Shown one piece after another: positions 8,670 to 16,527 of a DNA stretch of 64,000 nt (its first letter is position 1; each line of letters starts with the position of its first letter). This stretch comes from Brevibacterium jeotgali (GTDB lineage Bacteria; Actinomycetota; Actinomycetes; Actinomycetales; Brevibacteriaceae): the NCBI RefSeq assembly GCF_900169175.1, contig NZ_FXZM01000004.1, forward strand, positions 124,001 to 188,000. Reading direction: 5' to 3'. A program made the translations under genes and the position numbers. The notes beneath the pieces are model-generated. The model ran no database searches. It was not told the origin of the DNA and saw only the letters and a program-made list of their open reading frames with translations.

Positions 8670-9164
8670 GTGACAGTGGGTTCACGAGGTGGTTCGACGG
8701 CAGGCGCGCGGTTCGGCGATGTCGATCTGGACGACAAGTCGAAGGCGATCATCGAGGCGCTGCAGCACGACGGCAGGCGGTCGTACGCGGACATCGGCCG
8801 GGACGTCGGGCTGTCGGAGACGGCGGTCCGCCAGCGGGTCACGCGGCTTGTAGAGAACGGGACGATGCAGATCGTCGCGGTCACGAACCCGCTCCAGCTG
8901 GGCTTCCAACGGCAGGCGATGATCGGACTCAGCGTGTCCGGCGACCTCACCACCGCCGCTGCTTCGCTGGAGGATCTGCCGCAGGTCGACTACATCATCA
9001 TCACTGCCGGGACCTTCGATCTCCTCGTCGAGGTCGTGTGCGCGGACGATGACGAACTCCTCGCGCTCCTCAACGACATCCGTGCACTGCCGCAGGTGGA
9101 GCGCACGGAGACGATGACCTACCTCAAGCTCTGGGACCAGATCTACAACTGGGGGACACGATGA
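8670..9164 (+). CDS. Lrp/AsnC family transcriptional regulator
   Basis: 164 residues: a helix-turn-helix near residues 25-65 (DKSKAIIEALQHDGRRSYADIG, then VGLSETAVRQRV) followed by a RAM ligand-binding domain. GTG 8670-8672 follows the strong ribosome site GGGAGGAGG. It probably senses an amine, GABA or amino acid and controls both the divergent polyamine uptake operon and the downstream aminotransferase/dehydrogenase genes. Its stop overlaps the aminotransferase start by ATGA, so regulator and enzyme are co-translated. Confidence 0.9.
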   Translation: MTVGSRGGSTAGARFGDVDLDDKSKAIIEALQHDGRRSYADIGRDVGLSETAVRQRVTRLVENGTMQIVAVTNPLQLGFQRQAMIGLSVSGDLTTAAASLEDLPQVDYIIITAGTFDLLVEVVCADDDELLALLNDIRALPQVERTETMTYLKLWDQIYNWGTR

Positions 9165-9186
9165 CCACGGGGGACACGATGACCAC
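9151..9186 (+). repeat. Perfect 18-bp tandem duplication over the aminotransferase start
   Basis: GGGGGACACGATGACCAC occurs twice in a row (9151-9168 and 9169-9186). Each unit carries a purine-rich tract and an ATG, so the aminotransferase has two in-frame starts (9161 and 9179) with the same upstream context. The first ATG overlaps the Lrp stop; the second stands clear of it. Confidence 0.95.
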
Positions 9187-10546
9187 CGACAGCCAAGCAG
9201 GCATCCGCGACCACCTGTGGATGCACATGGCGAACCACAAGCACCTCTACGAGGGTGGGCGCACGCCCGTCATCACGCATGGGGAGGGCGCGTACATCTT
9301 CGATGACGAGGGCAGGCGCATCCTCGACGGGCTCGCCGGTCTCTTCACCGTGCAGGTGGGCCACGGGCGCGAGGAGATCGCGCAGGCGGCCTACGAGCAG
9401 ACGAAGAAGCTCGCCTTCATGCCGCTCTGGTCCTATGCGCACGAACCGGCGATCGCGCTGGCGGAGCGACTGGCGGCGTATGCTCCCGGCGACCTGAACC
9501 GCGTCTTCTTCACCTCCGGCGGCGGTGACTCCGTGGAGTCTGCGCTCAAGCTGGCCAAGAACTTCTTCCAGCTCCAGGGGAAGGCCGGCAAGCACAAGGT
9601 GATCTCCCGTGCGACCGCTTACCACGGCACCCCGCACGGCGCGCTGTCCGTCACGAGCCTTCCAGGGCTGCGCAACCAGTTCGCGCCGCTGGTCCCCGGC
9701 GCCCACAAGGTGCCCAACACGAACTTCTACCGTGCGGATGAGCGCTTCGCCGGCGACGAGAAGGCGTTCGGACGGTGGGCGGCGGATCGGATCGCGGAGA
9801 CGATCGAGTTCGAGGGCGCCGATTCCGTGGCGGCGGTCTTCCTGGAGCCGGTGCAGAACTCCGGCGGATGCTTCCCTCCGCCGCCCGGCTACTTCGAGCG
9901 GGTGAGGGAGATCTGCGATGAGTACGACGTGCTGCTGGTCTCCGACGAGACGATCTGTGCGTTCGGACGCGTGGGCTCGATGTTCGCGTGCGACGACTTC
10001 GACTACGTCCCGGACATCATCACGTGCGCCAAGGGACTGACGAGCGGGTATGCACCGCTGGGGGCGATGATCGCCTCCGATCGGCTGTTCGAGCCCTTCG
10101 GCCGCGGCGGGGAGACCTTCGCGCACGGATACACCTTCGGCGGCCATCCCGTCGCCTGTCAGGTCGCGATGGCGAACCTCGACATCTTCGAGACTGAGCA
10201 GCTCAACGCGCGCGTGCATGAGTACGCCGGGACGTTCCGGTCCACGCTCGAGCGGCTGCACGACCTGCCGATCGTGGGCGATGTGCGCGGCGCCGGCTAC
10301 TTCTACGGCATCGAGCTCGTGAAGGACAAGGACACGAAGGAGACGTTCACGGACGAGGAGTCCGAACGCGTCCTCAAGGGCTTCGTGTCGCAGGCGCTCT
10401 GGGAGGGCGGACTGTACTGCCGCGCGGACGATCGGGGAGACCCGGTCATCCAGCTGTCGCCGCCGCTGACCTGCGGGCCGGACGAATTCGACGAGATGGA
10501 GCGGGTCCTCCGCTCCGTGCTCACGACTGCGTGGGACAGGATCTGA
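9161..10546 (+). CDS. Class III aminotransferase (putrescine/omega-amino type)
   Basis: 461 residues from the first ATG (455 from the second, at 9179). Fold type I PLP enzyme. Markers are FFTSGGGDSVESALK (phosphate-binding region, 116-130), SDE with Asp 262 for the PLP nitrogen, and TCAKGLTSGYAPLG with the Schiff-base Lys 291. The family includes putrescine:pyruvate aminotransferase (SpuC) and GABA-type aminotransferases. It likely deaminates putrescine, cadaverine or GABA to the semialdehyde, using pyruvate or 2-oxoglutarate as acceptor. The neighbouring dehydrogenase would take the product. Which amine is used cannot be decided from sequence alone. Confidence 0.85.
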   Translation: MTTGDTMTTDSQAGIRDHLWMHMANHKHLYEGGRTPVITHGEGAYIFDDEGRRILDGLAGLFTVQVGHGREEIAQAAYEQTKKLAFMPLWSYAHEPAIALAERLAAYAPGDLNRVFFTSGGGDSVESALKLAKNFFQLQGKAGKHKVISRATAYHGTPHGALSVTSLPGLRNQFAPLVPGAHKVPNTNFYRADERFAGDEKAFGRWAADRIAETIEFEGADSVAAVFLEPVQNSGGCFPPPPGYFERVREICDEYDVLLVSDETICAFGRVGSMFACDDFDYVPDIITCAKGLTSGYAPLGAMIASDRLFEPFGRGGETFAHGYTFGGHPVACQVAMANLDIFETEQLNARVHEYAGTFRSTLERLHDLPIVGDVRGAGYFYGIELVKDKDTKETFTDEESERVLKGFVSQALWEGGLYCRADDRGDPVIQLSPPLTCGPDEFDEMERVLRSVLTTAWDRI

Positions 10547-10560
10547 GGAGGGATCGACAG

Positions 10561-11934
10561 ATGAGTCAGGGATACCGAGTGGAGGATCCGGCGACCGGCA
10601 CGGTCGTCGAGCAGTTCGACACGATCGCAGACGCACAGCTCGACACGGTGCTCGCGACAGCGGCCGAGGCGCAGACGGCGTGGGCCGCGAAGTCCATCGA
10701 AGAGCGGGCGGAGGTCATCCGTCGAGTCGCCGACCTGTTCGCGGAGCGGAAGGACAACCTCGCCGCGATCATCGGCCAGGAGATGGGCAAGCGCGTCACG
10801 GAGGGTGTCGAGGAGGCGGAGTTCGCCGGTGACATCTTCCGCTACTACGCGGACAACGCGGCGCGGTTCGCAGCGGACCAGCCGATCGAGACGGACGGCG
10901 GCGACGCGATGCTGCAGCGCCTGCCCGTCGGAGTCCTGCTGGGCATCATGCCGTGGAACTTCCCCTACTACCAGGTGGCGCGCTTCGCTGCACCGAACCT
11001 CATGCTGGGCAACGGGATCGTCCTCAAGCACGCGGAGATCTGCCCCCGATCGGCCGCGGCGATCCAGGACATCCTGGTGAGCGCCGGCGTGCCGGAGGGC
11101 CTCTACACGACCGTGTACGCGGACCACGAGCAGATCGCGGCCGCGATCGCCGATCCGCGGATCGCGGGCGTCTCCCTCACCGGTTCGGAGCGAGCCGGTG
11201 CGCAGGTCGCCGCGCAGGCGGGCAGGCACCTCAAGAAGGCCGTGCTGGAGCTGGGCGGTTCGGACCCCTACGTGGTACTCGACACCGATGACGTCGCCGA
11301 AGCCGCGCAGACTGCGTGGGCGACCCGCATGTACAACACCGGGCAGGCATGCAACTCGAACAAGCGCCTGATCGTCATGGACGACATCTACGACGACTTC
11401 GTCGCGGAGCTCACGAGGCTCGCGCAGGGGATGACACCGGGTGCGTGGGCTGATGAGGACGAGTCGGTGTATCAGCCGCTGTCCTCCCGGCCTGCGGCGG
11501 AGAAGCTCGTGGAGCAGCTGAAGCGCGCGCGGGACGCGGGTGCGGTGCTGCAGACGGGCGGCGAGCTGGCCGCGGACGGCGCGTACGTGTCACCGGCGGT
11601 GCTCACCGACGTGCCGGTCGGCTCGGAGATCTACTACGAGGAGCTGTTCGGCCCCGTCGCCACGGTCTTCCGGGTCTCCAGTGATGATGAGGCGCTGCGG
11701 CTGGCCAACGACTCCCAGTTCGGTCTGGGCGGTGCCGTGTTCTCCACGGACGAGGCCCGGGCCAAGCGCGTCGCATCCGGCCTGGAGGTCGGCATGGCGA
11801 ACGTCAACACGCCGGCGGGGGAGGGCGCGGAGCTGCCGTTCGGCGGTGTGAAGCGCTCCGGCTACGGCCGTGAGCTGGGGCCGGTCGGCATGGACGAGTT
11901 CGTCAACAAGCGCCTCTACTACGTGGAGGGGTGA
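10561..11934 (+). CDS. Aldehyde dehydrogenase, succinate-semialdehyde type
   Basis: 457 residues, the short form typical of succinate-semialdehyde dehydrogenases. MPWNFPYY (130-137) is the cofactor segment. Glu 230 in LELGGSDPY and Cys 264 in NTGQACNSNKR are the catalytic pair. It would oxidise succinate semialdehyde to succinate, feeding the TCA cycle. ATG 10561 follows AGGAGGG and lies 14 bases after the aminotransferase stop, so the two are one transcript. With the importer and the other dehydrogenase it completes a putrescine to GABA to succinate route. The family also contains other aldehyde specificities. Confidence 0.85.
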   Translation: MSQGYRVEDPATGTVVEQFDTIADAQLDTVLATAAEAQTAWAAKSIEERAEVIRRVADLFAERKDNLAAIIGQEMGKRVTEGVEEAEFAGDIFRYYADNAARFAADQPIETDGGDAMLQRLPVGVLLGIMPWNFPYYQVARFAAPNLMLGNGIVLKHAEICPRSAAAIQDILVSAGVPEGLYTTVYADHEQIAAAIADPRIAGVSLTGSERAGAQVAAQAGRHLKKAVLELGGSDPYVVLDTDDVAEAAQTAWATRMYNTGQACNSNKRLIVMDDIYDDFVAELTRLAQGMTPGAWADEDESVYQPLSSRPAAEKLVEQLKRARDAGAVLQTGGELAADGAYVSPAVLTDVPVGSEIYYEELFGPVATVFRVSSDDEALRLANDSQFGLGGAVFSTDEARAKRVASGLEVGMANVNTPAGEGAELPFGGVKRSGYGRELGPVGMDEFVNKRLYYVEG

Positions 11935-11967
11935 GGGGCGAGGCCTCCCGCTACGCCGCAGGTCCAG

Positions 11968-12043
11968 CACGCCAGCCACCAACTTTCATCACACCGCATA
12001 CGAAAGAAGTCGTGCGGTGTGATGAAAGTTGGTGGCTGGCGTG
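11968..12043. repeat. Hairpin repeat, copy 2 of 4 (longest arms)
   Basis: Perfect 31-bp arms (11968-11998 and 12013-12043) around a 14-base loop TACGAAAGAAGTCG. The arm core is the same CTTTCATCACACCGCA as copy 1, extended outward by CACGCCAGCCACCAA. It sits between the convergent dehydrogenase (+) and alkylation-repair (-) genes. After the right arm come GGCTGCTGG repeats and a TCTGGCGGGTCGATC block (about 12090-12104) that resembles the flank of copy 1. Confidence 0.9.
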
Positions 12044-12116
12044 AGTCGCCCCGGCGTGGCTGCTGGCTGCTGATTGCTGGCTGCTGGTCTGGCGGGTCGA
12101 TCGGCGCTGCGGAGGA

Positions 12117-12818
12117 CTATCCTCGCGCTTCCTGCCTGCGCACCATCTCCGCGATCCACTCCGGTGCGTAGGGCGACGTGCAGTTCGGGGGAGTCGGGTA
12201 GTCCTTGAGGACCTCCAGCCGTTGGCCGATCTGCATTGCACGGCCGCGGAGGTCCGGGTGGTGGATGCCGATGTGCGCCAGGCACGTGTTCATCGCCCAC
12301 TGCAGGCGTTCCGGGGCGGTGCTCATCCGGCCCTCGACCTCGTCCAGCAGTGCGGGGAGGTCGAGGCCGTCCGGCTTCTTCGCGACGCGGTCGGACGTGA
12401 GCGCCCACCCGGCGGTCTCGACGAGCGGATCGCTGTCCGCGTGCCATGACCGCCGGAGGTCGTCCGCGTGCGCACTCTTCTTCACGACGTAGTTCACCAG
12501 CCAGTCGTGGACCTTGGGAGTGCGGGCCTCGCGGATCATCGTGTCGAGCTCGTCGCGGTCGAACGCCTTGGGGCGGCACACGAGCAGGGCGAGCAGTCGC
12601 GCCGCGCTGTCGCCCGTCGCCCACAGCTCCCGCGCCAGGTCGTGCTGCGTCTTCAGCCGCTTCGCGACGGCGCGCAGCGTCGTGAGATTCACCGCGTGGT
12701 CGTCGCCATGGCGCTCGTTGACCGCGAGGAGGCGGGGGCCGGCGAGCTCGGACAGCTCGGTCATCAGCGCGACGGCGGTGGGGGTGTCTGCTGCGGTGGA
12801 CTGCTCAGCCTGGGTCAT
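12117..12818 (-). CDS. DNA alkylation repair-like protein (AlkD/HEAT fold)
   Basis: 233 residues, helical, with pairs such as LARELWATGDSAARLLALLVCRP and LVNYVVKKSAHADDL that resemble the HEAT-like repeats of AlkD-type DNA glycosylases. AlkD proteins remove 3-methyladenine and 7-methylguanine without flipping the base. ATG 12816-12818 has AAAGGGG upstream. It stands alone between a hairpin repeat and the divergent gamma-glutamyltransferase gene. The match rests on overall pattern and a few conserved Trp/Asp positions, so glycosylase activity is likely but unproven. Confidence 0.65.
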   Translation of the reverse strand: MTQAEQSTAADTPTAVALMTELSELAGPRLLAVNERHGDDHAVNLTTLRAVAKRLKTQHDLARELWATGDSAARLLALLVCRPKAFDRDELDTMIREARTPKVHDWLVNYVVKKSAHADDLRRSWHADSDPLVETAGWALTSDRVAKKPDGLDLPALLDEVEGRMSTAPERLQWAMNTCLAHIGIHHPDLRGRAMQIGQRLEVLKDYPTPPNCTSPYAPEWIAEMVRRQEARG

Positions 12819-12933
12819 GATCGGCCCCTTTCGTCTGGGGACGATCCTACGACCGCGGGCCGGGAGGGGGCGCGGGCGCCATGGTGGCTGAGGCGACGTG
12901 CCGGCCGGGTGGACGGCGACGCGCATCACGGTA

Positions 12934-12943
12934 ATGTATACAA
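12934..12943. promoter_or_regulatory. GntR-type operator upstream of gamma-glutamyltransferase
   Basis: ATGTATACAA contains the palindrome TGTATACA (12935-12942), a common core of FCD-type GntR operators. The same core is at 16386-16395. TAATGT or TATACA here could also serve as a -10 element, so the regulator would block transcription directly. The leader from here to ATG 13007 ends in GGAGGAG. Nothing else stands out in the 12819-13006 gap. Confidence 0.6.
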
Positions 12944-13006
12944 CCGAGGGGCGGTGTTGCCCGCTCACGTTCGCCGCCCGCGCTTCACTGCAGGAGGAGA
13001 CCACTG

Positions 13007-14914
13007 ATGGCCGCTTTCGTCGCACCCGAAGGGTTCACGACCCGCCCGACTCTCGAAGGCACCTTCGGGATGTCCGCCTCGACCCACTGGATCGCATCCG
13101 GCGTGTCCCAGTCGGTGCTGGAGCGCGGCGGCAACGCGTTCGACGCGGCGACCGCCGCCGCGTTCGTGCTGCACGTCGTGGAACCGCACCTCAATGGCCC
13201 CGCCGGCGACATGACGGGACTCTTCGCGACGGCGGAGGAGCCCGACCGGCCCGTCGTCATGATGGGGCAGGGCTCGGCCCCGGCGGGCGCGACGATCGAG
13301 CACTACACTTCGCTGGGTCTCGAACTGGTGCCCGGCGCCGGTGCGCTCGCCGCTGCGGTCCCCGCCGCTGTCGACGCGTGGCTGCTGCTCCTGCAGGAGC
13401 ACGGCACATGGGAACTGGCAGACGTGCTGGACTTCGCGATCACGTACGCGGAGGACGGCCACCCTGTCCTGGGTCGCACCGCCGGGCAGATCGCGGCCGT
13501 CGAGGACCTCTTCACGGAGCACTGGCCGACCAGTGCGGCGCTCTGGATGCCAGAGGGGCGCGTTCCGCAGCCGGGCGAGCTCATCCGCAATCCCGAATAC
13601 GCGCAGGTCCTGCGCGAGCTCGTCGGTGCGGGCGGCGCCGACGGCACCCGGGAGGACCGCATCGCGGCAGCCAGGGAGGAGTGGCGCACCGGCCGGGTGG
13701 CGCGACTCACCGCAGAGTTCATCCGCACGGCCCACCGGCATTCGGACGGCGGCGACTACGCCGGCGTCATGACGGAGGCGGACTTCGCCGGGTCCTCGGC
13801 GCGCTTCGAGGACGCCGCGACCATCGAGTTCCGCGGCCACACGATCGCGAAGGTCGGGGTGTGGAGTCAGGGGCCGGTCCTCCTCGAGGCTCTGCGCATC
13901 CTCGATGGCTTCGACGATGAGCGCCTGGACCCGTCGACGGAGATCGGCGCGCACACGATCATCGAGGCGCTCAAGCTGGCGATGGCGGATCGCGACGTGC
14001 ACTTCGGGGACAACGACCTCGACCTCGCGGATCTGCTGAACGACGAGTACATCGACGAACGCCGCGCGCTCATCGGCGACTCCGCCTCGACGGAGTTCCG
14101 GCCGGGCAGGCCGGGCGGGCGCGAGGGCCGGGTGCCGCCGCTCGTCACCGCGGAGCAGTTCGCCGCGCGGTTCGGCGGTGACACGACGGCTGCCGGCGGC
14201 GGGGAGCCGACGGTGCCCGGCGCCTCGGGCGGGGCCTCCTCCGTCGCGACGTCGTTCGCGGGCGGCTCCGGACACATGTTCGCGAACACCGACGCAGAGC
14301 CGGGAGCCGACGGCAGCGGAGCCGTCCGCGGCGACACGTGCCACATCGACGTCGTCGACCGGTGGGGGAACATGATCTCCGCAACGCCGTCCGGCGGCTG
14401 GCTGCAGTCCTCGCCGGCGATCCCCGGCCTGGGCTTCTGCCTGGGCACCCGCCTGCAGATGACCTGGCTGGACGAGGGGTCGGGCCAGCCGCTCACCCCC
14501 GGTCGCCGTCCCCGCACGACCCTGTCGCCGACCCTCGTCCTCAAGGACGGCAGGCCTGTCATCGCCCTGGGCACGCCGGGCGGCGACCAGCAGGACCAGT
14601 GGCAGCTGCTGCTCGTCCTTCGGCTGCTGGTGGGCGGCTATGAACCGCAGCAGGCGATCGACGCCCCGGCCCTGCACACGACGGCGATGGCCGGATCGTT
14701 CTGGCCGCGCACGTGGACGCCGGGCGGCGTGGTGGTCGAGGACCGCTTGGGCGAGGGCGTCCTCGCCGGGCTCGAAGCGCGCGGCCACGTGGTCACGCGG
14801 GCCGGCGACTGGGCGCTGGGCCGGCTGTCCGCCGTCACCCGCGACCCGGCCACCGGACTCATGACCGCCGGTGCGAATCCGCGCGGCGCCCAGGGCTACG
14901 CGGCGGGGCGGTGA
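13007..14914 (+). CDS. ggt: Gamma-glutamyltransferase family protein
   Basis: 635 residues, Ntn-hydrolase fold, normally self-cleaved into large and small chains. The cleavage site and nucleophile are in RGDTCHIDVVD, with Thr 444 as the new N-terminal residue of the small chain. The glycine-rich GTPGGDQQDQWQ lies near the substrate pocket. The early GGNAFDAATAAAF motif is conserved in the family. No signal peptide is seen, so it should act in the cytoplasm on gamma-glutamyl compounds, perhaps gamma-glutamyl amines or glutathione; cytosolic members in other bacteria include acylases. A Gly/Ser-rich loop precedes the cleavage site. GGAGGAG precedes the ATG. The gene overlaps the GntR regulator start. 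Confidence 0.85.
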   Translation: MAAFVAPEGFTTRPTLEGTFGMSASTHWIASGVSQSVLERGGNAFDAATAAAFVLHVVEPHLNGPAGDMTGLFATAEEPDRPVVMMGQGSAPAGATIEHYTSLGLELVPGAGALAAAVPAAVDAWLLLLQEHGTWELADVLDFAITYAEDGHPVLGRTAGQIAAVEDLFTEHWPTSAALWMPEGRVPQPGELIRNPEYAQVLRELVGAGGADGTREDRIAAAREEWRTGRVARLTAEFIRTAHRHSDGGDYAGVMTEADFAGSSARFEDAATIEFRGHTIAKVGVWSQGPVLLEALRILDGFDDERLDPSTEIGAHTIIEALKLAMADRDVHFGDNDLDLADLLNDEYIDERRALIGDSASTEFRPGRPGGREGRVPPLVTAEQFAARFGGDTTAAGGGEPTVPGASGGASSVATSFAGGSGHMFANTDAEPGADGSGAVRGDTCHIDVVDRWGNMISATPSGGWLQSSPAIPGLGFCLGTRLQMTWLDEGSGQPLTPGRRPRTTLSPTLVLKDGRPVIALGTPGGDQQDQWQLLLVLRLLVGGYEPQQAIDAPALHTTAMAGSFWPRTWTPGGVVVEDRLGEGVLAGLEARGHVVTRAGDWALGRLSAVTRDPATGLMTAGANPRGAQGYAAGR

Positions 14915-15636
14915 CTCTGATGCCCGGCGAAGCGGTCGGGAAGGACCCGAGCACTTCGGGCTCTATCGCCGTCCGCGTCACCCGGCGTGTGCGTGCGGAC
15001 ATCATCTCCGGGGAGATACCGCCCGGAACACGGCTCACGGAGAAGCTGCTGTCCGAGCAGTATGAGGTGTCACGCGTCCCGGTCAGGGAATGTCTGCGGG
15101 CCCTCGAGGCGGAGGGCCTCGTCATCGTGCGGCCGTACGCGGGCGCGACTGTCGTCGAGCCGCAGCCGGCCGACGTGGACGTTCTCTTCGACGTGCGCCG
15201 CACGCTCGAGGGCGAGATGGTGAGACGGGCCGCTGGACGGGCCGCAGGACGGGCGGGGCGCCAGCTGGAGCAGGACGGTCCGGACGAGGAGTGGTGGGCG
15301 CTGCGACGCGAGATCGGCCGTGTGCTCGACGAGGGCGACGAGGCCCTGCAGGAGGGGCGCGTCGACGAGCTGCCCGGCCTCAACCAGCGGTTCCACGCAC
15401 TGCTCGCGGACATGAGCGCGTCTCCGTCGCTGTCCGGCATCCTGCGGCAGGTGTCCGGGAAGATCGAGAGGCTCTTCGCTCACACCGGCACGTACCGAGG
15501 CGATGCGGCGTGGGGAGAGCACAAGGAGATCCTCGCAGCGGTGGTCGAGGGGCGGGTCGATGAGGCCGGGGACCTCATGGCGTCGCACCTCGAGCGGTCG
15601 CGGGCCGGTCTGCGGGAGGGCGTCTCGGGCGACTGA
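14911..15636 (+). CDS. GntR family regulator (FCD type)
   Basis: 241 residues from GTG 14911, which overlaps the transferase stop as GTGA; ATG 14920 is an alternative. The N-terminal winged helix contains DIISGEIPPGTRLTEKLLSEQ and VSRVPVRECLRALEAEGLV. The C-terminal half is an FCD domain with metal- or ligand-binding features (NQRFHALLADMS, EHKEILAAV, ASHLERS). It is co-transcribed with the gamma-glutamyltransferase gene and probably binds the TGTATACA palindromes in front of that gene and of the YoaK-like gene, giving autoregulation. The effector is unknown. Confidence 0.85.
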   Translation: MTLMPGEAVGKDPSTSGSIAVRVTRRVRADIISGEIPPGTRLTEKLLSEQYEVSRVPVRECLRALEAEGLVIVRPYAGATVVEPQPADVDVLFDVRRTLEGEMVRRAAGRAAGRAGRQLEQDGPDEEWWALRREIGRVLDEGDEALQEGRVDELPGLNQRFHALLADMSASPSLSGILRQVSGKIERLFAHTGTYRGDAAWGEHKEILAAVVEGRVDEAGDLMASHLERSRAGLREGVSGD

Positions 15637-15652
15637 CCCTGCGACTGACCCT
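15629..15652 (+). repeat. 12-bp tandem duplication at the GntR stop codon
   Basis: GCGACTGACCCT is present twice in a row (15629-15640, 15641-15652). The first unit contains the TGA stop of the GntR gene and the second unit carries another TGA in the same frame. Confidence 0.9.
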
Positions 15653-15675
15653 GCGGCAGGCCGGCCTGCCGCAGG
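15650..15675. terminator. Palindromic terminator between convergent genes
   Basis: CCTGCGGCAGG, then CCGG, then CCTGCCGCAGG: a 26-base perfect palindrome lying between the convergent GntR and YoaK-like genes. It has no T-run, so it is a candidate bidirectional terminator by position and stability only. Confidence 0.55.
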
Positions 15676-15712
15676 CCGGGACGGATTCGGGGGCCGGGCC
15701 TCGGGCGCGGAG

Positions 15713-16378
15713 TCAGTCCCGGTGGCGAGAGCGGTGGCCGACGATCGTCACGGCACCGATGATGATTGCAGTGACCAGCACGCCCAGCCAGAGGTTCACC
15801 TGCAGGGTGAGTGCGCCGACGGATGCGCCCGTGAGGATGCCGAGCACCGCAAGGAGCCGGCGCGGCCACTTGTCGCCGGAGCCGCCGGCCAGACGGGACT
15901 CCGAGGCGAGGCCGACCATCGTCGACGTGACGACGACGGTCGTGACGTCCGCGACGCCGATCTTCCGGGCAGCAGCGGCCTGCATGCCCATGACGAGCGC
16001 GAGGACCGAGGTCGTGAGGGTGCCGACGAGGTGGTTCTCCGCGGGATCCTCGGCCATGACGAGTCCGGTGAGGGCGAGGCAGCCGATTGCGACGGCGGCC
16101 ATGACCCCGGTCGTGCGGCCGGTCCACGCGCCCTTGGGGGCGGGGACCAGGATCCGCCCGGCGATGACGGCGCCGATGAGGAAGGCGAAGAACGCGAGTG
16201 CGGGACGCAGGACGGGAATGCCGGGAGCGCCCGCGAGGCCCATGCCCAGGATGACGACGTTGCCGGTCATGTTCCCGGTGAAGACCTTGTCGTAGCCCAG
16301 GTAGCCCACTGCATCCACGATCCCGGTCGAGAACGTGAGGGTGAGCATGAGGGCGAGGTGCATGCGTGCAGCGGTCAT
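15713..16378 (-). CDS. YoaK/DUF1275 family membrane protein
   Basis: 221 residues with about six membrane segments. The family hallmark is near the start: LTFSTGIVDAVGYLGYDKVFTGNMTGNVVILG. Function of the family is not established; members are small-molecule transporter candidates. ATG 16376-16378 is chosen over an upstream in-frame ATG at 16399 because the operator palindrome and a -10 box would otherwise lie inside the coding sequence. With this start the -10-like TACAAT ends 6 bases before the ATG, which suggests a leaderless mRNA. The shared operator links it to the gamma-glutamyltransferase/GntR pair. Confidence 0.8.
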   Translation of the reverse strand: MTAARMHLALMLTLTFSTGIVDAVGYLGYDKVFTGNMTGNVVILGMGLAGAPGIPVLRPALAFFAFLIGAVIAGRILVPAPKGAWTGRTTGVMAAVAIGCLALTGLVMAEDPAENHLVGTLTTSVLALVMGMQAAAARKIGVADVTTVVVTSTMVGLASESRLAGGSGDKWPRRLLAVLGILTGASVGALTLQVNLWLGVLVTAIIIGAVTIVGHRSRHRD

Positions 16379-16384
16379 GAACGG

Positions 16385-16396
16385 ATTGTATACAAA
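16385..16396 (-). promoter_or_regulatory. Operator and -10 box of the YoaK-like gene
   Basis: Perfect palindrome TTGTATACAA (16386-16395). On the minus strand it merges into TATACAAT, a good -10 element that ends 6 bases before ATG 16378. Binding of the GntR regulator here would cover the promoter. The -35 region is weak. The same TGTATACA core occurs before the gamma-glutamyltransferase gene. Confidence 0.6.
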
Positions 16397-16459
16397 CAAG
16401 GTCGGGTTCTCTGGCGCGTGCCCGCATGCTGTCTCGCGTCTCGCCGCCGTACCTACTGA

Positions 16460-16505
16460 CTTTCATCAGTCCGCACATGAAAGAACCTGTGCGGGCTGAT
16501 GAAAG
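16460..16505. repeat. Hairpin repeat, copy 3 of 4
   Basis: Arms CTTTCATCAGTCCGCAC and its near-complement (one G-T pair) with the same 14-base spacing, loop CATGAAAGAACCTG (16476-16489). Unlike the other copies it sits in a divergent region, between the YoaK-like gene and the molybdoenzyme gene, just upstream of the candidate SigK promoter. Relative to copy 1 the base pair at the third arm position is swapped (C-G to G-C), which keeps the helix. Confidence 0.85.
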
Positions 16506-16527
16506 GTGGTGCATGTCGCCTCGCTGT

